Below are positions 8,960 through 14,940 of a stretch of DNA of 41,033 bases, piece after piece. Position 1 is the stretch's first letter, and each line of letters begins with the position of its first letter. A program made the translations under genes and the position numbers. Source of the DNA: Thermomonas sp. (GTDB lineage: Bacteria; Pseudomonadota; Gammaproteobacteria; Xanthomonadales; Xanthomonadaceae); NCBI RefSeq assembly GCF_019104945.1, contig NZ_JAHRWW010000018.1, positions 1-41,033 of the forward strand, read 5' to 3'. The notes beneath the pieces were generated by a model that saw only the letters and a list, made by a program, of their open reading frames with translations, had not been told where the DNA came from and made no database searches.

Positions 8960-9961
8960 TTAGAATCCGACTGCCGTTTTCCCAAACCCTTTTTGTTGCA
9001 GCCCTTGGTTGCGCTTGAAGGAGGAAGATGTTGGTTGGCTGGAATATGCGGGCAGCGTTTTGGCCAACAAATCCTCTAACCGTCGACCGTTGTTGAAGCC
9101 CGCACTCATGCGATCGGCAGCAGCCACCATATCAGCGGCAATAAACAGCGCATGGGAGCGGTCTGATGCTGGCTTGCTGAGGTATTCAAGAATATAGGAC
9201 AGCCCAGCCGCCACCTCCGGCGCCCGCGGTTTTAGCCAAGCCAAATGCGGCTCAAGTAGGCGAAGCGTGTGCTGTTCATGGCTTCCAAGCTTGTAGTGTT
9301 CGGGGCGTGTTTGTGTTGATCCCACGACGCGAAGCTTGCCTAAGTCATGGAAGAAGGCCCCCATTTGGGTAATCGCTAATTCAAGTGGGCTAAGCCTGTC
9401 CTTCGCCAGCTGCGTCACAATCTGTAAGACATCCATGCTGTGCATCAGGTGGCCACCTGGCACGTTATGGTGGCTCTTCATACTGCTTTTGCACGTAGTA
9501 AGGTTGTGCGCAATCTGTGCGTCAAGTAGAACGCGGTTCATAAAGCGGCGTAACGGAGTTTGGCATGTGCCCTCAAGTGCGCCAAGCTCTTCTACCCAGT
9601 GCACCAGTGCTAACAACGCTTCTTGTGCCGCTGCAGGGCAATCGTGCTGTGCAAGTAGCATGGCGGCGTTTTGCACCTCGTTATGGTCCAAGGTGTGAAT
9701 CCTGAGCACATCGGCAATCTTGCGATGGTTCAGCTCCCGCTCGCATAGCTGCACTTGTACGGCCACCGGATATTGATGTGGCAGCTGTTCCAGCAGACCA
9801 GTGCGTTCCCAAACGTAGGCTTTAATGCGCCCCTTGGCATCATCCAATGTCAGTTGCTTGTAGGGATCCCCCGCTTGTGTGAACCTAGATTCGATGTGAC
9901 TCAGGGTGTATTGCCTGGTGTCTTGGGGAGCTGCTGTATTCAAGTCTGTCATCCGTGTCAT
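8960..9961 (-). CDS. OB-fold / HD-domain phosphohydrolase (YhaM-like nuclease family)
   Basis: Residues ~15-100 fit an OB-fold nucleic-acid-binding domain (YTLSHIESRFTQAGDPYKQLTLDDAKGRIKAYVWE). Residues ~160-290 form an HD domain, with HHNVPGGHLMHSMDVL and the metal-binding pair in GAFFHDLGKLR, then HALFIAADMVAAADRM. OB plus HD in this order and size (333 residues) is the layout of the YhaM-type 3'-5' exoribonuclease family, which also degrades single-stranded DNA. Its start overlaps the integrase stop as ATGA, so the two are translationally coupled; ATG 9952 is a shorter alternative. A nuclease or nucleotide phosphohydrolase tied to an integrase is unusual. It may process element RNA or DNA, or serve as cargo. 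The C-terminal ~25 residues look disordered. Confidence 0.78.
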   Translation of the reverse strand: MTRMTDLNTAAPQDTRQYTLSHIESRFTQAGDPYKQLTLDDAKGRIKAYVWERTGLLEQLPHQYPVAVQVQLCERELNHRKIADVLRIHTLDHNEVQNAAMLLAQHDCPAAAQEALLALVHWVEELGALEGTCQTPLRRFMNRVLLDAQIAHNLTTCKSSMKSHHNVPGGHLMHSMDVLQIVTQLAKDRLSPLELAITQMGAFFHDLGKLRVVGSTQTRPEHYKLGSHEQHTLRLLEPHLAWLKPRAPEVAAGLSYILEYLSKPASDRSHALFIAADMVAAADRMSAGFNNGRRLEDLLAKTLPAYSSQPTSSSFKRNQGLQQKGFGKTAVGF

Positions 9962-11229
9962 GCCTGTACTCCATGGGGCTGCATCATGTGCGGTGCTTGT
10001 AAATCACGCTGGCGCAGTATCACAACTGGCGCCGAGTTGAGGTTGGCCGCTAGCAATCGATCCATCGCCGAACCATCTGTTCGGGTGACGTTAGGGACAT
10101 AGCGCGAGTAAGTCTTAAACAGCATCTCAGTATTGGTATGCCCCAGCTGCCTTGCGACCCATTCGGGGTTCTCGCCTGCGGCAAGCCAAAGTGTGGCTGC
10201 GGTATGACGCGTTTGATAGGGGCGCCGTGCATCCAGTTGAAGGTAACGTAACAACGGGTACCACACGCGGTTGGTGAAGTTGTCGAGATCAATTGGCTCA
10301 CCCGCCTGATTGCAGAACACAAATGGCGAGCGCGTCTCAATGCGCTGGCGCTGCGCTATAAGCGCTTCGTACACAGGTTGTGACATAGTGATGTCTCGCT
10401 GCGAGCCGTCGGTCTTGGTGTACTCCATTTGCCCACGCACGATGGCTTGACGTACTTGAATCACGCGGCGGTCGAAGTCCACATGCTTCCATTGCAGCCC
10501 ATTGATCTCGCCGGTACGCATTCCCGTAAAAAAGCGCACAACAAGGTAGTTGCGATAGTCCTCGCGTACAGCCGCCAAGATGGCCTGCACTTCCACTAGC
10601 GAGAACGGCGCGATATCAATCTTTTGTTGTTTGAGCCGCTTAATGCGCAACGTAGGGTTGGGAAAATTGAACCGTTCAGCGGCCTCGCTGAGCACCTGCC
10701 CGTGAATGGCCATCACGCGATTTATTGTTTTTGCTGCAAGTGAAGCCTTGCCATTGCGTCCTGGCAGCTTAGCCAGTTGCGCACGAAAGCTCAGACACTC
10801 TGCCTTCGTAATTTGGCCTACAGGCACATGGCCAAACGCAGGAATCAAATGATGTTCCAAAGTGGAGCGCACGGTTGCAAGGTGCGAACGCCGCCAGAGT
10901 GGTTCGTTCTCCATGAGCCACACGTCGGCAAAGGCTTGATATGAAGGCGTGTCGCTTTGGGGCTGAACATCCTCTGGCTTGTTCACCGAAGTTGGCGTGC
11001 TCTCAGCGCCGTTTTGCGCCTCAAACTTCATTGCCAGCTTGCTGCCAGGAAAGAAGTCGGAATAGCGGAAGCTGCCTAACGCAATTGCTGCCTCGATCTT
11101 CTCCAGCACCTTCTGCATGCGTTTGCGGTTGGATGCGTTGTCGGGAAGAGAAGTCTGTTCGCGACAGCGTTCACCACAAAAGCGGAAGTCAAAAAACAGC
11201 TTTCCATCACGTTGACGAATATTACCCAT
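9958..11229 (-). CDS. int: Tyrosine-type site-specific integrase (phage/island type, 423 residues)
   Basis: The N-terminal ~65 residues (MGNIRQRDGKLFFDFRF...CREQTSLPDNASNRKRMQKVLEKIE) are the arm-binding domain of the DUF3596 type. A SAM-like core-binding domain spans ~95-195. The catalytic domain has R in FFTGMRTGEINGLQW, K in EYTKTDGSQR, H-x-x-R in YQTRHTAA, the GH pair in RQLGHTN, and Tyr in KTYSRYV. It would insert and, with the excisionase, remove the element. It overlaps the upstream excisionase gene by 8 bases and the downstream OB/HD gene by 4 bases. All active-site residues are present, so the enzyme looks intact. Its own target is not identified. Confidence 0.95.
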   Translation of the reverse strand: MGNIRQRDGKLFFDFRFCGERCREQTSLPDNASNRKRMQKVLEKIEAAIALGSFRYSDFFPGSKLAMKFEAQNGAESTPTSVNKPEDVQPQSDTPSYQAFADVWLMENEPLWRRSHLATVRSTLEHHLIPAFGHVPVGQITKAECLSFRAQLAKLPGRNGKASLAAKTINRVMAIHGQVLSEAAERFNFPNPTLRIKRLKQQKIDIAPFSLVEVQAILAAVREDYRNYLVVRFFTGMRTGEINGLQWKHVDFDRRVIQVRQAIVRGQMEYTKTDGSQRDITMSQPVYEALIAQRQRIETRSPFVFCNQAGEPIDLDNFTNRVWYPLLRYLQLDARRPYQTRHTAATLWLAAGENPEWVARQLGHTNTEMLFKTYSRYVPNVTRTDGSAMDRLLAANLNSAPVVILRQRDLQAPHMMQPHGVQA

Positions 11230-11461
11230 GGCACACCCCGCCGTTGGCCATTGGGATCCCGGTAACCGACGGGCGATCTATTGCCGTCAGCATGTCTTGC
11301 TCAATCGCTTCCCAGATGTAGAGAATTTTGCGTCCGCCAAATGGGCGGAAGTAGTGTTTATTCTCAAGAAGCACTGAGTCCTTCAACCGTTCACGAATGG
11401 TTCGCGGGTCATATTTGATCCGATTGGACAGTTCTTCCGTAGTAAGGTACGTATGTGTCAT
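11222..11461 (-). CDS. xis: Excisionase-like DNA-binding protein (Xis)
   Basis: A 79-residue basic protein beginning TYLTTEELSNRIKYDPRTIRERLKD, a winged-helix or MerR-like segment that selects a binding site, followed by HYFRPFGGRKILYIWEAIEQDM. This pattern is seen in excisionases encoded just before DUF3596-type integrases. Such proteins bend DNA and steer the integrase toward excision. A strong ribosome-binding site (AAGGAG) lies just upstream of ATG 11461 on the minus strand. It is the first gene of the int operon and overlaps int. Its promoter region is shared with the divergent regulator at 11591 and contains two matching palindromes. Confidence 0.85.
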   Translation of the reverse strand: MTHTYLTTEELSNRIKYDPRTIRERLKDSVLLENKHYFRPFGGRKILYIWEAIEQDMLTAIDRPSVTGIPMANGGVCHG

Positions 11462-11493
11462 CTACAGCTCCTTTGATATAAATTACACCGACA

Positions 11494-11511
11494 TGAATCA
11501 CTTTCGATTCA
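11494..11511. promoter_or_regulatory. Candidate operator 1: 18-bp palindrome
   Basis: TGAATCACTTTCGATTCA has perfect 6-bp inverted arms (TGAATC / GATTCA). It lies 33 bp upstream of the xis start, where the xis promoter would be. It matches the second palindrome at 11559 in 15 of 18 positions. The pair suggests binding of a dimeric repressor, most simply the adjacent XRE-type protein. Confidence 0.55.
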
Positions 11512-11558
11512 ATTTATTTGTATCACATACGGTTTTTATTTCCAAAAAAGAAGAACTT

Positions 11559-11576
11559 TGAACCGCTTACGATTCA
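11559..11576. promoter_or_regulatory. Candidate operator 2: 18-bp imperfect palindrome
   Basis: TGAACCGCTTACGATTCA is a close copy of the palindrome at 11494, with one arm base differing from perfect symmetry. It ends 14 bp before the start codon of the divergent XRE-type regulator and just before its ribosome-binding site (AGGA), a position suited to autoregulation. The centres of the two sites are 65 bp apart. Confidence 0.5.
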
Positions 11577-11590
11577 ACAGGAATTCATAA

Positions 11591-11824
11591 ATGATCCGAT
11601 TTAAGCTTAAAGAGCAGATTGCAGAGCAGGAGTTCCGAGAGGGGCGCCGCATCACCCTGCTTGAGATCGCGGCGACAACCGGCATTGGGCGCATCACACT
11701 CTCACGCATGCTCAAGCCTGGTGCAGTGATGCGTAGCGACACCCTAGATGCGCTGTGCAAATACTTTCAGTGTCAGATTGAAGACTTAGCCGAATACGTC
11801 CCCGATGAGCTTGCTCGAAGTTAG
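11591..11824 (+). CDS. Small XRE/Cro-type helix-turn-helix transcriptional regulator
   Basis: A 77-residue protein that is essentially one helix-turn-helix domain: ITLLEIAATTGIGRITLSRMLKPGAVMRSDTLDALCKYFQCQIEDLAEYVPDE. The helix 2-turn-helix 3 portion lies around residues 25-45, and the closing LDALCKYFQCQIEDL is the usual C-terminal end of the small XRE/HTH_26 family. It starts at ATG 11591 with AGGA upstream. It diverges from the xis-int operon across ~130 bp that contain two near-identical palindromes. It most likely represses the integrase operon and itself; this is inferred from position. Confidence 0.88.
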   Translation: MIRFKLKEQIAEQEFREGRRITLLEIAATTGIGRITLSRMLKPGAVMRSDTLDALCKYFQCQIEDLAEYVPDELARS

Positions 11825-11884
11825 CCAGCAAACTGATGTGACGAAAATGCCCGACGGTCATTTTTGTGAAGTTGAAATTTTTGC

Positions 11885-11924
11885 TGGGCACGAAATGGGC
11901 ACCGTTTGGGCACGAAATGGGCAC
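11885..11924. repeat. Four TGGGCAC heptamers at exact 11-bp spacing (candidate arm-type recombinase sites)
   Basis: TGGGCAC begins at 11885, 11896, 11907 and 11918. Units 1-2 and 3-4 form two identical 18-bp blocks (TGGGCACGAAATGGGCAC) 22 bp apart. The 11-bp period puts all four on the same face of the helix. Comparable tandem GGGCAC/GGGGGCAC-type words are commonly found near the ends of integrase-encoded islands, so these are plausible arm sites for the integrase or binding sites for Xis. No coding function is seen here. Confidence 0.55.
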
Positions 11925-12047
11925 AGACCCTATTCATTGACGTAACAGCCGCCTTTGAAAACGCACTTCCTAGACAGCTTCAGGTAGCAGTTGTTCAATA
12001 GCATCCCCTCGAAACCCGCATAAAACAACGATTTTTGCCCTAGGGTA
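11925..12047. other. Non-coding gap between candidate arm sites and the tRNA promoter
   Basis: About 120 bp with no gene. If the heptamer array marks an element end, the crossover site should lie here or at the tRNA gene. I saw no duplicated core sequence within the window. Confidence 0.35.
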
Positions 12048-12076
12048 TTGCGCTGCAGCAACAAGCTCTATACAAT
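12048..12076 (+). promoter_or_regulatory. Promoter of the initiator tRNA gene
   Basis: A -35-like TTGCGC at 12048-12053 and a -10 TACAAT at 12071-12076 are separated by 17 bp. The mature tRNA starts 12 bp after the -10. The spacing and position suit a sigma-70 promoter giving a very short leader. Confidence 0.65.
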
Positions 12077-12088
12077 GCATGACTCTGC

Positions 12089-12165
<77 letters not shown>

Positions 12166-12177
12166 TATTCAGCAGTT

Positions 12178-12207
12178 AAAAAAGCGATCCTTCGGGTCGC
12201 TTTTTTT
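12178..12207 (+). terminator. Intrinsic terminator after tRNA-fMet
   Basis: Stem GCGATCC / GGGTCGC (one G-U pair) with loop TTC, preceded by six A and followed by seven T. It is a strong rho-independent terminator just after the tRNA, and could also work in the opposite direction. Confidence 0.85.
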
Positions 12208-12221
12208 CTATACACCCGACA

Positions 12222-12281
12222 CAGGCGCATAGAAAAAACCCAACCGAGAATGGTTGGGGCTTCGTTATTGGTGAAGGATGG
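12222..12281. repeat. Imperfect copy of the ssrA 3' end and terminator region (candidate attachment-site remnant)
   Basis: About 60 bp matching 13692-13752 at roughly 85% by eye, in the same orientation. The match covers CAGGCGC, an A-run, the hairpin around CCCAACCGAGAA, GTTATTGGTG and a degenerate version of the tmRNA 3'-terminal bases. The two copies flank the Fic gene. This is the structure left when an element integrates at the 3' end of ssrA and the original end is displaced. Confidence 0.6.
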
Positions 12282-12353
12282 TTGACCCTGCGGCGACTGG
12301 CCTCTCGAACTTGTAAGCACTGGAGCGGAGTGCTGCGGGCTTGCGGGTGTTTC

Positions 12354-13502
12354 TCACTGAGAGAGCAGTTCAACGTAGGCTTGGTAACTGTAACTCCGGT
12401 TTTTTTTCTGCCCGGTCATTTCCGTCACGATGCCCAACTCTTCCAGCACCTTGACCGCCGCCGTCGCCGTGGGGAAGCTGGTATCGAGATGCTGGCGAAC
12501 GCGCTCGATGGTGAAGCGCGGCATCATTGGCAGCATCTCAAACAGCCGGTAGCTGGCCGGGCCTGCTTTGACCGATTGCAAAAGGCGCCTGCGATCTGTA
12601 GCCACCAGACTGGCGACCTCGATGATGTTTTTTTCAGCGTCGCCCGCAGCGGTGGCGACACCTTCCAGAAAGAAAATCACCCAGGATTCCCAGTCGCCCT
12701 CCGTGCGGATGACCGACAAGCGACGGTAATACTCAGCTTGGTGTTGTTTGAGGTAGCCGCTGAGGTACATCAAAGGCTCCGACAGCAGTCCCCAGTGTTC
12801 AAACAGTGCCGCGATCAGGAGGCGGCCAATGCGTCCGTTGCCGTCAAGAAACGGATGGATGGTTTCAAACTGCGCGTGGATGAGCGCCACCTTGACCATC
12901 GGTGGCAGATCCGTCGCTTCGTCGTGGATGAAGCGCTCCATGTCGGCCAGCAGTGTGGGAACGTGCTCCGGCGGCGGTGGGACGAAAACCGCATTGCCGG
13001 GCCGTGTGCCACCAATCCAGTTTTGCGACCGACGCAACTCCCCGGGTTGTTTTCCTGCGCCGCGAGCCCCATCCAGAAGGCGTCGATGCGCCTCGCACAA
13101 CAGTCTCACGCTAATCGGCAGCCCATTCGGATCGCGCAGTTGCTCCTGCGTCCAGCGGAAAGCGCGCAGGTAGTTGGTGACTTCTTCCACGTCGTCGCTG
13201 TTGCTGACCTTGAAGCCAGCTTCCTCGTCGAACAGATCGGTCAGCGTGGCCTGCGTACCCTCGATCTGCGATGTGAGCAGGGCTTCCTTGCGGATGGCGC
13301 TGTACAAGAGCCAATCGACCGAAGGTACCAAGCCAGACACGCCCGCCAAACGTGCGAGCGCGAGCTCTGCCAGCCGATTGAGGTCAGTGAACACCTCGGG
13401 TGAGAGGGCTGGCTCAGCTGGCGGCAAGGTGTGGGGTACGAATGCGCGCACCGATTCGCCCAGTGTCGTGGAAATCGAATAGGTTCCGGTGGTGCGTGCC
13501 AT
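12354..13502 (-). CDS. Fic-family protein (class II, N-terminal inhibitory motif)
   Basis: The 382-residue protein has an N-terminal segment with TSQIEGTQAT (residues ~75-85), matching the (S/T)xxxE(G/N) inhibitory helix of class II Fic proteins. The catalytic motif HPFLDGNGRIGR follows at about residue 212, with all key residues present. The last ~100 residues look like a winged helix (TATAAVKVLEELGIVTEMTGQKKNRSYSY). Fic enzymes usually transfer AMP to a hydroxyl of a target protein and are held inactive by the Glu of the inhibitory motif. The target is unknown. The gene stands alone between tRNA-fMet and ssrA, flanked by a direct repeat, so it is probably acquired. AT-rich repeats just upstream (13530-13580, two AATTAAAG words) may hold its promoter and operator. 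Confidence 0.92.
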   Translation of the reverse strand: MARTTGTYSISTTLGESVRAFVPHTLPPAEPALSPEVFTDLNRLAELALARLAGVSGLVPSVDWLLYSAIRKEALLTSQIEGTQATLTDLFDEEAGFKVSNSDDVEEVTNYLRAFRWTQEQLRDPNGLPISVRLLCEAHRRLLDGARGAGKQPGELRRSQNWIGGTRPGNAVFVPPPPEHVPTLLADMERFIHDEATDLPPMVKVALIHAQFETIHPFLDGNGRIGRLLIAALFEHWGLLSEPLMYLSGYLKQHQAEYYRRLSVIRTEGDWESWVIFFLEGVATAAGDAEKNIIEVASLVATDRRRLLQSVKAGPASYRLFEMLPMMPRFTIERVRQHLDTSFPTATAAVKVLEELGIVTEMTGQKKNRSYSYQAYVELLSQ

Positions 13503-13631
13503 TGAATGTCGTCTTTAGTAGAGCGCCACCAAATTAAAGCATTATTTAATTTTAATGACAACAATTAAAGATAACTTTCATTGGTCATAATGCATCACCA
13601 AACCCGACCTCCGCCCAGAAATGGTCGAAGT

Positions 13632-13692
13632 GAACAGCCCCGAGACTCTAAAGATCGAGAGAATAAAGCCGCCTCGATACTCAGGGCTGTTC
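13632..13692. repeat. 9-bp perfect inverted repeat between the Fic gene and ssrA
   Basis: GAACAGCCC at 13632-13640 is repeated as GGGCTGTTC at 13684-13692, enclosing 43 bp. The right arm abuts the ssrA terminator repeat. It lies in the ~240-bp gap that also contains the AT-rich Fic promoter region. It could be a structured RNA end or an element terminus; no T-run follows it. Confidence 0.4.
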
Positions 13693-13752
13693 AGGCGCGA
13701 ATAAAAAACCCCAACCGAGAACGGTTGGGGTTTCATTATTGGTGGAGGTGGG
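13692..13752. repeat. ssrA-proximal copy of the direct repeat (contains the tmRNA 3' end)
   Basis: This is the intact partner of the repeat at 12222-12281. It covers the ssrA terminator and the last bases of tmRNA (GGTGGAGGTGGG on the plus strand). The 3' end of ssrA is a well-known integration target for tyrosine-recombinase elements. Confidence 0.6.
13703..13733 (-). terminator. Intrinsic terminator of ssrA
   Basis: On the minus strand the stem CCCCAACCG / CGGTTGGGG is followed by six T. It begins a few bases after the tmRNA 3' end. Confidence 0.85.
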
Positions 13753-14093
13753 CGGAATTGAACCGCCGTCCGAAGGCACTCCATGCCCGGCACTACATGC
13801 TTAGCTCGGTGTTTGATCTCGAATGTTGGCAACACACCGTGCGAAGCACACCAACACCCATACCCGCTAAGTTTCGAATCCGGTTGGCGGGTCGCCACCG
13901 GAACCTATCCTGTGATAATGACCCTACATCCACGAGCACAGGCACAAGTGGGTTCGGGGCTAGGCCTTAAGCGGCCAGAGCGTAGTTGTCGTCGTTGGCA
14001 ACTATAAGTTTTGCAGCTGGTTTTACGAGGAAAGCTACCCCCTCGGCATGCGCCGTGCGATTTCGCAACCCCCGTCGAAGCCAGTACACCCCC
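13740..14093 (-). ncRNA. ssrA: Transfer-messenger RNA (tmRNA)
   Basis: The 354-nt RNA has a 5' end GGGGGTG pairing with the 3' CACCTCC to form the tRNA-like acceptor stem (one G-U pair), an encoded CCA, and a T-arm read as GGTTCAATTCC near the 3' end. The 5' domain contains GGCTTCGACGGGGG, the conserved tmRNA start. The open reading frame at 13967-13999 encodes the tag ANDDNYALAA followed by TAA. tmRNA with SmpB rescues stalled ribosomes and marks the incomplete protein for proteolysis. The tag is the one I recall for Pseudomonas. A promoter and a terminator are both visible. Confidence 0.97.
13967..13999 (-). CDS. tmRNA proteolysis-tag open reading frame
   Basis: It encodes ANDDNYALAA and stops at TAA, starting with the resume codon GCC. 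The final ALAA is the signal recognised by ClpXP and related proteases. Confidence 0.93.
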   Translation of the reverse strand, partial: ANDDNYALAA

Positions 14094-14123
14094 GGGAAAT
14101 CTGTGTCGTCGCCGACTTCTTTC

Positions 14124-14151
14124 AGTATAGAGACGTTTCTGGGGTTATCAA
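14124..14151 (-). promoter_or_regulatory. Promoter of ssrA
   Basis: On the minus strand TTGATA (plus 14146-14151) and TATACT (plus 14124-14129) are separated by 16 bp. This is a near-consensus sigma-70 promoter about 30 bp upstream of the mature tmRNA 5' end. Confidence 0.75.
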
Positions 14152-14169
14152 GGGGCGCTTGGCGCCCCT
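14151..14169. other. GC-rich hairpin between ssrA promoter and ompA-like gene
   Basis: AGGGGCG / CGCCCCT inverted arms with a 5-nt loop follow the end of the OmpA-like gene and touch the ssrA -35 box. No T-run follows, so it is at best a weak terminator or an mRNA 3'-end stabiliser for the OmpA-like transcript. Confidence 0.45.
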
Positions 14170-14180
14170 ACCCGATCAGT

Positions 14181-14855
14181 TCAGGAGCGCAGCGGCAGCA
14201 AACGAATTTCCACGCGGCGGTTGAGCGAACGACCGTAGTCGGTGCTGTTGTCGGCCACCGGGAAGCGCTTACCAAGGCCTAGCACTTCAAACCGCTGCGA
14301 CTGCACGCCCTGCGCTTGCAGATAGCTCGCCACCGACTGCGCACGACGCTCGGACACCAACTGGTTGGCCGCATCGCTGCCGATGCTATCGGTATGCCCG
14401 CTCACTTCAACGATGGTCTGGTTGTACTGACGCAACGTGCCTGCCACGGTGTTCAGTGCCGGGTAGAACTGCGGCTTGATATCGGTTTTATTGAAGTCAA
14501 ACGTCACGCCGTCGGGCAGGTTGAGCTTGATCACGTCGCCGTCGCGGCTAACGTCGATACCCGTGCCTGCGGTGTCGCGACGCAGCTGGGCTTCTTGCTT
14601 GTCCTGATAGTTGCCCACCGCGCCACCGGCCAGTGCACCAATGCCCGCACCCACCATCGCGTGCTGGCGGCGTTCTACTGCGCTATCGCCAGTAAGCAAA
14701 CCCGCTGCGGTGCCAATAGCCGCACCGATCAGCGCGCCACGCTTGGCACGGGCGTGGTCGTCCACATTCCCTTGTGCATCGTAAGTGGCACAGCCAGACA
14801 CAAAGGCGGCCATGCACACGCCAAGAACAACGAACTTCAATGATGCAGTCTTCAT
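14181..14855 (-). CDS. OmpA-family outer-membrane lipoprotein (YiaD-like)
   Basis: The 224-residue protein starts with a lipoprotein signal peptide: basic MKTASLK, a hydrophobic core, and the lipobox VSGC with the lipidated Cys at ~22. Residues ~40-85 are a glycine-zipper segment (GALIGAAIGTAAGLL...GAGIGALAGGAVG). Residues ~115-220 are an OmpA C-terminal peptidoglycan-binding domain, with TFDFNKTDIKP, VSGHTDSIGSDAANQLVSERRAQSVASYL and NRRVEI. It would link the outer membrane to peptidoglycan by binding diaminopimelate through the conserved Asp and Arg. AGGAAG precedes ATG 14855. It is a single gene upstream of ssrA on the same strand. Confidence 0.93.
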   Translation of the reverse strand: MKTASLKFVVLGVCMAAFVSGCATYDAQGNVDDHARAKRGALIGAAIGTAAGLLTGDSAVERRQHAMVGAGIGALAGGAVGNYQDKQEAQLRRDTAGTGIDVSRDGDVIKLNLPDGVTFDFNKTDIKPQFYPALNTVAGTLRQYNQTIVEVSGHTDSIGSDAANQLVSERRAQSVASYLQAQGVQSQRFEVLGLGKRFPVADNSTDYGRSLNRRVEIRLLPLRS

Positions 14856-14940
14856 GCAAACTTCCTATTTACGCGATGAGGGTCACGTTTTGAGGTTAGC
14901 CAATGCTGGATGGCCTGAATATGAACGGCGGCGCTAGCGT

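Noticed and set aside
12282-13403. Long plus-strand open frame (373 codons) opposite the Fic gene
   Set aside because: It is the antisense shadow of a well-recognised Fic gene; its translation is rich in Arg, His and Gln with no family pattern.
14316-14843. Plus-strand open frame opposite the OmpA-like gene, and similar frames opposite cysNC, rlmD and the GGDEF-EAL gene
   Set aside because: All are antisense shadows of genes with clear families; composition and lack of motifs argue against coding.
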